Below are positions 56,874 through 64,000 of a stretch of 64,000 nucleotides of DNA, in pieces (the first letter of the stretch is position 1; every line of letters begins with the position of its first letter). The position numbers and the translations under genes were made by a program. Origin of the DNA: Cladobotryum mycophilum (lineage: Eukaryota > Ascomycota > Sordariomycetes > Hypocreales > Hypocreaceae); contig JAVFKD010000016.1 of the NCBI GenBank assembly GCA_036429605.1, forward strand, positions 1,488,001-1,552,000, read 5' to 3'. The notes under the pieces were generated by a model, which made no database searches, had not been told where the DNA came from, and saw only the letters and a list, made by a program, of their open reading frames with translations.

Positions 56874-58403
56874 ATGCCCGATATCGACCCCGCGGCCCTG
56901 AGCAGGCCATCTGCTAGCCTTTCAACCCCTATTCTATCAACAAAGAGCCTTACGATTACTGCCCCGGGCTCTCAAAAGGCGCCAAAGACGAGCCAGATTA
57001 TTCCTGCTCGAATCGATCTCGAACCACTCTATACCGCCTTGAAAGCGGCCATTGGTCCGGAACAATGGTTGATATATAAAGAGTCTACGACCGAGTTCCT
57101 GACTGGTATGGATGCAAAGTACGATACGGTGTTGCGTTGAACATGTGAATTCTGAACGCTTTTTAAATAGGACGTCTAAATCAGACCGAGTACTCGCATC
57201 GCCTCGACCCCATACTCTCATCCCCAAATGGAGAAAAGGAACATCTTCACAACCAGCTCTTTGCTGGTATTTACGGCAATGTCACTCGAGAGATGCCTGA
57301 CCAGGGCCTCGCGCCATGGGTCAGTGCTAATGACAAACCCACTGCGACGGCGGGCAGCAAACCTGTGTCTGGTGACGCCTCGGAGCGGAGGTTGAAGGGA
57401 GAGGTGATGCAACTACCCGCACGGGATCGTCGGCGCATCAAAGATCTCGTTCAAAATGATGTGGGTAGTCACCAATACAGATACCCTGGAGACATGTTTA
57501 CTCACACACCTAGCAGTATGATCCTCAGGAAAGCCTGTCGAATATCTTTGCGGAAACGCACCGGAAACCCTCGGTTGTTGCAGATGTGCCTCCCAGTGCG
57601 GCTGGTGGTATTAACAAAATGAGTATGTACACTCCTATACTATCGTATGCACCCTATGGCTGATCATTATTCTAGACTTTGACTTGGAGATCCGAAAACG
57701 ATTTACGCAACCCCTCGCTGTCGAATCGGGAGAATTCCCAGATGTGGGATTAATCACCGGTAGAATGCTTCCCTTTTGCTACGAGGCAGGACTCGTCAAT
57801 GGCAATGCACCAGAAGCACCGCATCTCATGTCCATTGCAACCGAAACGTTCATCAAAGAGGTCTTGACACAGATATTCAGTCGTACTCGGAGTAATGGAC
57901 CCGGAGATTCAGCAAGTGCAGGCTTTGGGGTCGGGACAACGTGGATACAGACTCACAAGTACCGCCGGCAACTCCACCTTGAGGAGGATGCAGCCCAGCG
58001 CGGCGAGGTTACCCGAGATAAGTCTGGTTTGTTGCCAATCGAGTCCAAGGCCGCCAGCGAACGGGGCCCCCTTGGCATGGCGGATTTACGGCTTGCACTT
58101 GAGATGGCAGACTCAGGCATGTCTCAGTTTCCAATTGTTACAGCGCAAATACTCTACGGCTACCGCGAGGGCGAGTTGGAGAACTGGGATGACTACACAT
58201 GGATAAACGGTGAGCGGCCCGTGGAGTCATTGGATGAGTTCACTTCGGTAACCCTTAATGGCGACGCGAGTCATGGTCTCACCAATGGTACCCACTCGGA
58301 TGCGATGGATATCGACAACGAGATGTGGTGGGAAGGTGCTGACAATCAAGACATGGATATGCTGGACGGTGTCTTAGATTCATGTCTTGCAGTGGGATCA
58401 TGA
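56874..58403 (+). CDS. hfi1: SAGA complex subunit Hfi1/Ada1, 4 exons
   Basis: Structural histone-fold subunit of the SAGA transcription coactivator. Proposed join 56874..57105, 57171..57460, 57514..57622, 57676..58403, 452 residues, in frame throughout. Introns: GTATGG..ATAG (65 bases), GTGGGT..CTAG (53) and GTATGT..CTAG (53). The second acceptor could instead be at 57528 (CTCAG), five codons later, also in frame. Family features: RIDLEPLYTALKAAIGPEQW near residue 45, then TEFLTGRLNQTEYSHRLDPI, NQLFAGIYGNVTRE and AWVS-like APWVS, and a C-terminal region beginning FDLEIRKRFTQPLAVESGEF and PFCYEAGLVNG. The last 60 residues are acidic. Nuclear. Confidence 0.88.
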
Positions 58404-60533
58404 AGATTATGACCAGTCTTTGTTTTTGACCGGCACATGATTCCAACCAATTTCAGGGGCATAATTTCAAGAATCCTTGCTCGCCAGGACAGAAACAGAC
58501 CAGCAGGAACGCCCGGTCTGTTGTATGGAGTGCAGTGTGATGTGGTGTGGTGGTAATGGCAAACGCCCCTTGTAGGGTCAGAGGCATGCGAATTGGATAG
58601 ATTCTGTGGCAAACAGAAGAAAACAAGGCTTTCAAGGCAACGGCGTTTGATGTGGCATCCATGCCATATAGAAGGGGCTGAAGTGCATATGCATTAACTT
58701 CAACTTTGGCGCAAGGGTTGGATGAATGTCTCCAGCGGCCTTGATTTCCCCCCGTCTTTCTTTCTTCCTTCTTTCTTATTTGCAGTCATCTTTTCTTTTT
58801 TTTCTTTTTTTCTTTTTTGTATTCGGGGATTTCTTCTTCTTTCTATCATGGGTAGGGGAGTAACTAGGCGTTGCAGGACTACAAGCAGCGGTATTTCATT
58901 GTTTACTTTTGAAGGATACTGGGGACTCTGGCAAGCTGTATTTGTACAACTATGGAACGATACCCTGGGGATGGAGAGACTAGGGAGATGTCAACCGAGA
59001 CGAGCTGTGCAGATTTATGCATACCTTACAGAAATTACCTAGTAGGTCTACTTGCAAGTAGGTAGCGGCAATTACAAGTACGAGTATGATAAGCAGCCTT
59101 GACGAATATCTACAGGGGATATATGTAACGAATAGGAAACAGTGGTTTATGGATATGTGTATTAATGCAGGGGTCCAGTTGTCGATACAAACAAAGCCAT
59201 TTACAAGCTTCGCGCTGCCGTTATTGAGTGGCGTGTACAGAAGTACAAAGTAGCTCTGCATACGGAGTAGAGGAATCACATGAACTGTACGAGTGTGAAT
59301 TCGCCACCAATTTAGCCACAGCGTCAGAGACTCGTAGCCGGCTGATGATGATGGGCTTGAACGAGTTGGAGGGAGTGAGATACTGGGGGAGCGGGGGCGT
59401 ACAAGAGCTGATACTGACAAACTCTCAGGGGCATACTCCGTACAATGTCGGATACTTTTGTTTGCTTGTTTGCACGTACAAGTACTGTTCTCCGGGCTCC
59501 CTACATGGACAAGGACAAGGACAAGGGACGCGGACATGGACAGGCAAGTAGATTGGCGATGAAAGCGGGGGCTACTAAATGAGAGGGAGAGGAAAACAGC
59601 AATCTGCCGAGATGGAGGGAGTGAGGGAAGGAAGAACAGTCTTGCCTCGGGAAGACGAAGACACACACACGCACGCACGCACGCAAACACGCATGGATGG
59701 CTTTGATGGCGACACACCACGAGAAGAAAAGAAAAAGAGGCAAAATGCAAACGCGCAAACAAACAAAAGAAGCAAGCTACGAGGAGGTAAGTAAGTACGT
59801 AGGCAGGGCAGGTAAGGTACTGTATGCAGCTTGATGTACGCACTTACTGTATGTATGTATGTAAGGCGGGCAAATAAATGGGTTGGTGCACAAATTGGAG
59901 CGCGCAGCTGCACAGAAGGTCAGCGGAACATGCGCGCAGGGACGGACAGACAGACAAAAAAGAAAAGAGTGGAGAAGCCTGAAAGCTCTCTCTCCCTTTT
60001 GGCTCCTCAGGCATATGGCCAACAGGGATGGCATGGATAGCACTTTCAAGGGCCTCCCTTCTCTCTCAAGGTAACCCTCTCTTAAGGTCCCCGAGCTCTC
60101 CCCCTCCCAGGCCAGGTCAGGGGGATCACTGGCTGGTCCGTGCATTCTCTGGGGCTTCTAGAAAGCTTCCGTGGGGCTTGTGCTGGGCTCATCTGGGCGC
60201 TGCTGGGATAGCGTCTTCCAACCAAAGGGTGTGTGTGTCTCCTCCCCTCCCTGATGACTCTTGGCTTGACTTGGGCTTGAGGGTGTTGTTATTATTACCA
60301 GAGGGAACCAAAAGGCAAGCACCATTCAAACCCCCACCTACAGCAGCAGCAAGCAGCAGCCCTCTGGCATCTCTCCTCCTTGTTCCGGGATCCCTACTTG
60401 TACAAGCACTAGAGGTAAATTGCTTTTTTACTTGTACTCTGAACTTGTACCTCCCATAATAATAATACCCTGCCTTACTTGACCTTGTACAAACCGACAA
60501 AGCTGTGCTGCGTTGTGCATTGCCATACCTACC

Positions 60534-60603
60534 CCATTGCCATTGCCATTGCCATTGCCATTGCCATTGCCATTGCCATTACAGCATCAGCATCAGCATC
60601 AGC
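60534..60603. repeat. Compound hexamer microsatellite (CCATTG then CATCAG)
   Basis: About eight CCATTG units run directly into about three to four CATCAG units. It is intergenic, about 1.7 kb before the PKA regulatory subunit start. Confidence 0.85.
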
Positions 60604-62005
60604 AGGAACCAGCTTGAACTTAGTAGCTTACCGGGTTACCTCACCTCAACCTTCCTCTAGGCCATCGTTATCGTTGCTCTGGAGGTGCGTGCTCGCTCTC
60701 CTCTCCATCTTGACTCTCTTCCCCGGACACTGCGCGCGTCCCTTCTTCTTCTCAAAATCACCATCATCGCCATCATCATCATCATCATTGATTTCTCCAT
60801 CCGGCCGCAAAGACCTCTTTTTCTTCTTCTTGACTTCTTACATCTACCTTGTGTGCTGACCCCGTCGTCCATCATCTTCCTCGTCAACTCTTTTAAAAAC
60901 CAAAAACCAACCTTGTGCTGAACTTCTTTCTCTCTCTCTCTCTCTTCCTCTTCCTCCTCCTTGCTTCTTCTTCTTCTTCTTCTTCTAGCCTGTCTCCATT
61001 CTTTTCTTTTTCTTTTTCTTGTTTCTTCATCAGCTCCCTCTTTTTTTTTGGTTTGTTTGTTTCGTCGTCGTCGCCGTCGTTCCCCCCAACACCCCCTGGT
61101 TGACTCAAACGCAAGCAGACGCTGGTTTCCGTTGAGAAGCCGTCGCACGACCCCTCCTCCCGCTCCGCTTCATTGCTTTGGCTGCCATTTCTCCCCTCCC
61201 TCTTCAAATCTTAACCTGACTCTCGTCTGTTAAAGCCCAGTCTTGGCTTCGCCTCTCTGCTGCGTCCCGCGTCAGGTCAAAGTCAGCGTCCGCGACCAAG
61301 CAAAGCAAAGCAAACAACAACATTGGCTGATTGATTGATTGATTGAATTTGTTGGTGAGTGAGTCTTTTTCAACCACCGTTTATGCGTCCGTCCGTCAGT
61401 CCATCCGTCCGTTTGTTACATGCGCTGCGACTACTGCTGCTGCTTCTGCTTCTGCTTCTGTCGTCGCCCGCACATGTACATACATACATACATACATACC
61501 ATACATACATACATCCTTCTCCTACGGGCCCTTCGCAAAAGCAATCGTTGGACTGGGCACTGCTGGATGGCTGCAATGGGGGAAACGAACTGGGACTTGA
61601 CTTGGGACTTTGGAACTGGCATGGGGCTGGAGGGGCGTGTCTCTCTGAGTGACGTTGTTGGTCACCGTCAAATGGTCCAGGTTCCAGGCACATCACATAA
61701 TGGCTTGCATGCTTGCTTGCTTGCTTGTTTGGATGCGTTTGAAGCTCGTCTCGTTTCGTCTCCCCCTCCCCTCTTTTTCATATCCAATTCCCCCTTGGCT
61801 TGGTATCATTTCTTTGCCCCCATGTCGATCCAACTCTCACCAGGGCCGCGCGCTCGGGTTCTGCACTGCCCTTGCTCACGAATTTTGTTACTCTCCTCAT
61901 CCATCTCGGTCTCCCCGGTGCGCTGCAGCCAAGCCCGGAGAGTGCACAGCGACAGCCCTGTCGATTGCCCCTCCGCCTTCAATTAATACCCGTTTTCATT
62001 TTCAG

Positions 62006-62044
62006 ATGCGGCCATGCCGACCAAGAACCCTGCCCTTGTGGTAG
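62006..62044 (+). other. Upstream ORF 1 in the PKA regulatory subunit leader
   Basis: ATG at 62006 directly after a candidate splice acceptor (TTTTCAG); 12 codons then TAG. It overlaps a second short frame and would lie in the mature leader if the candidate introns are real. Confidence 0.35.
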
Positions 62045-62055
62045 CTTTTTGCTAA
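62014..62055 (+). other. Upstream ORF 2 in the PKA regulatory subunit leader
   Basis: ATG at 62014; 13 codons then TAA, in another frame from the first upstream ORF and overlapping it. Context GGCCATGC is moderate. Confidence 0.35.
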
Positions 62056-62338
62056 TCTTGTTATTCTCCTTCTCAGCTCGCGCATACAAATCAGCTCTAC
62101 GCCCGAGCAAGTTGCGGAAGCTGTAAGTCCAACTCACTTCATTCGTTACACACTTTCTGATATCACACCTTTCTTGCACATCATTTTTCGCGGCTTTTTT
62201 TCCTGTTACATATTTTAATATCTTTTATCTTTTCAAAAAAAAAACAACGCATACACTTTGACATAGACTCTCCCTCTATCTCTAGCTCTATCTCTCCCTG
62301 CTCTGACCCCCTTTGTTTTTAAATCTCTTTTGTTCGAC

Positions 62339-63755
62339 ATGTCTTCCCTACCTGAAGCTTACACTCATGTAATTCAAGCTCTCGACGAGCAGGTCATCCA
62401 AGCCTGCCCCTCCGATATCCTCCAGTTCTGCGCCGATTACTTCAACTCGTTGTTGAAGGCCGAACGAGCAGCAAACTCGGTCCCCTTTCAAGATTGGGGC
62501 TTCACCAACCCGACTGTGAGACTTACGACCCCTGATATTGATATTGAACCCGATACCATGTCTGGTCCCTTTTCGAATCCCTTTGGGGCGAGCTCCAACC
62601 CTTTCGGATCCCCCAGTCAGCATCCAACGTTATGCACCGAGTCGTCGAGGAGGATGAGAGTGATATTGCTCCAAGCGCCGCCCCCTTTTCTCAGGTGCCT
62701 TTGGTGGTGATGCATCAACCGAGGCTCTCCCTAACCTGAGAGTCCCAAATACCGATAACTACCCCGCCCAATATAACTTTGGTCGTCGAACATCTGTCTC
62801 AGCGGAATCGCTCAAGCCTAGTGCTGATAACCAGGACAATTGGACCCCTCCTCTCCACGACAAGACCCCCGAACAACTCGATCGACTTCAGAAGGCCATT
62901 GAAGGCAATTTCCTCTTTAGCCATCTCGATGATGAACAAAGTGCTCAGATTCTGGGGGCCCTGGTGGAGAAACCGATACCTGCAAAGGATATCAAGGTAT
63001 GTTGGACGATCCGTGTTACTCTGTTTTTTTAGTGCGTGGAATTAACGTGGCATGACTAGGTCATCTCACAAGGTGATGCTGGTGACTATTTCTACGTTGT
63101 TGAGAAAGGATCCTTTGATGTCTATGTAAACTCAAGTGGTGCTGTCCAGCCCGGACCTGAAGGTCTGGGGGCTCAGGTTGGGAACATCCAGGCCGGTGGT
63201 TCCTTTGGCGAACTCGCCCTCATGTATAACGCACCACGTGCAGCCACCATTGTCTCTGCGGAGGGAGGCTGCACACTGTGGGCTTTGGATCGACTGACCT
63301 TCCGCCGCATCTTGATGGAATCGACATTTGCCCGAAGACGAATGTACGAGAGCTTCCTCGAGGAAGTGCCTCTTCTCTCCAGCCTCACACCCTACGAGCG
63401 ATCCAAGATTGCAGATGCGCTTGAAACTCAAAAGTTTGCTCCTGGTGAGATCATCATCAAGGAGGGCGATCCTGGATATTCATTCTACTTGTTGGAGAGC
63501 GGAGACGCTGGTGCCTTCAAGGGCGACTCGCAAGTTTTACAATACACAAAGGGAGACTTCTTTGGTGAGCTGGCGTTGCTTAACGATGCTCCGCGGGCAG
63601 CTAGTGTCATAGCCCAGACGGACGTCAAGGTAGCAACGCTGGGCAAGAATGCATTCCAGAGGCTGTTAGGCCCCGTGGAAGGACTCATGCGACGGACAAA
63701 GTACGAGGGCGTCAAGACTGGTGTGGAGGAAATGGATCCATTGCACAAGGCGTAG
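62339..63755 (+). CDS. pkaR: cAMP-dependent protein kinase regulatory subunit
   Basis: Binds and inhibits the PKA catalytic subunit until cAMP is bound; cytosolic or nuclear. Proposed join 62339..62615, 62695..62996, 63060..63755, 424 residues, in frame. The second intron (62997-63059, GTATGT..CTAG) is clear. The first (62616-62694, GTCAGC..TCTCAG) is doubtful. The N-terminal ~45 residues fit the dimerisation/docking helices. The inhibitory site is GRRTSVSAES (Ser in place of a non-phosphorylated residue, so type II-like). Two cyclic-nucleotide domains follow, with the phosphate-binding cassettes FGELALMYNAPRAA and FGELALLNDAPRAA. The start at 62339 is preferred over the TTG-led frame above it. 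It has a long upstream leader with two short upstream ORFs. Confidence 0.92.
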
Positions 63756-64000
63756 TTTGGGAATATGCAAACGTGGTGGTTGGGTTTGTGGCATTGGGTG
63801 GGCAGTCTTGACACGCTGGGATTAAGTGTAGAGGGTTCGAACATGGAATGTACGGGATGGTAAAGGGATCTGTTTTGTGGTCGAATGCAGGATATCAAGC
63901 AACGACTGCTCCATTTTTGGCGGTCCTGTCTATTGGCGTTTTGAGAGGATGTTCTAACTCCCCCACCCTCGCTTCCTGAGAAACAAAAAAACATGTCTAC
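63756..64000. other. 3' flank of the PKA regulatory subunit gene
   Basis: No further gene begins before the window ends; this is probably 3' untranslated sequence. Confidence 0.5.

Larger units (their letters stand above)
58404..62338. other. Long gene-free stretch, partly the PKA regulatory subunit leader
   Basis: 3.9 kb with no supported gene. It contains CA/CG repeats (about 59662-59690), a CCATTG hexamer repeat (about 60534-60579) followed by CATCAG units, long CT-rich tracts (about 60915-61030) and a CATA tetramer repeat (about 61483-61512). CT-rich tracts of this kind often mark fungal promoters and transcript starts. Candidate leader introns are a GTGAGT donor near 61352 with a TTTTCAG acceptor at 62005, and GTAAGT at 62123 with ACATAG near 62267. 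Confidence 0.5.

Noticed and set aside
60534..60603. CRISPR-like or regulatory array
   Set aside because: Units are contiguous hexamers without spacers; this is a microsatellite in a eukaryotic genome.
60657..61207. Lys/Arg/Glu-rich minus-strand frames
   Set aside because: They are the complement of CT-rich promoter-type tracts, not protein genes.

Overview
The window comes from a filamentous ascomycete (Pezizomycotina; a sordariomycete is likely but inferred). Genes carry short GT-AG introns of 50 to 173 bases. They sit in long gene-poor stretches full of microsatellites, and the products are typical of fungi: a fungal-type multimodular nonribosomal peptide synthetase (NRPS), a secreted phospholipase B, Cdt1, a Spc98-type gamma-tubulin complex protein, the SAGA subunit Hfi1/Ada1 and a fungal PKA regulatory subunit. 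No tRNA, rRNA, transposon or CRISPR array was found.

Layout. 1-8.9 kb: an MFS drug:H+ antiporter (minus), the replication licensing factor Cdt1 (minus; its upstream region has three ACGCGT MluI boxes and a 9-bp CCCTAA-type repeat), and a small unrecognised gene (minus) with a 5'-leader intron. 8.9-15.6 kb: gene-free, repeat-rich DNA. 15.6-20 kb: a secreted lysophospholipase (plus) converging on a stand-alone MoeA-like gene (minus). 21.9-48.6 kb: one very large minus-strand NRPS gene, the centre of the window. 48.6-53.6 kb: no gene seen. 53.6-58.4 kb: a divergent housekeeping pair, GCP3/Spc98 (minus) and Hfi1/Ada1 (plus). 58.4-62.3 kb: a long gene-free pyrimidine-rich stretch, probably partly the leader of the next gene. 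62.3-63.8 kb: the PKA regulatory subunit (plus).

The NRPS. Five open frames join into one gene of about 8,834 residues through four introns of 50-54 bases. The order is A1-T1-C1-[hC]-A2-T2-C2-A3-T3-E3-C3-[hC]-A4-T4-E4-C4-[hC]-A5-T5-E5-C5-[hC]-A6-T6-CT. It has six adenylation domains, three epimerase-type domains and a terminal condensation domain of the kind that releases or cyclises peptides in fungi, so a hexapeptide product is predicted, probably cyclic. Two features stand out. Four of the five inter-module junctions carry a full C domain followed by the C-terminal half only of a second C domain ([hC]). All four introns lie in phase 0 at the same point of the C domains that precede an [hC]. 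Both point to growth by duplication of an A-T-(E)-C-hC cassette. The module-4 epimerase has several degenerate motifs and may be inactive. No transcription factor, tailoring enzyme or thioesterase lies next to the gene; the MoeA-like gene with altered active-site motifs is the nearest neighbour.

Three other genes (GCP3, the PKA regulatory subunit, the small gene) show reading-frame breaks that a single missing base would explain, two of them at or next to homopolymer runs. These may be sequence errors rather than biology.
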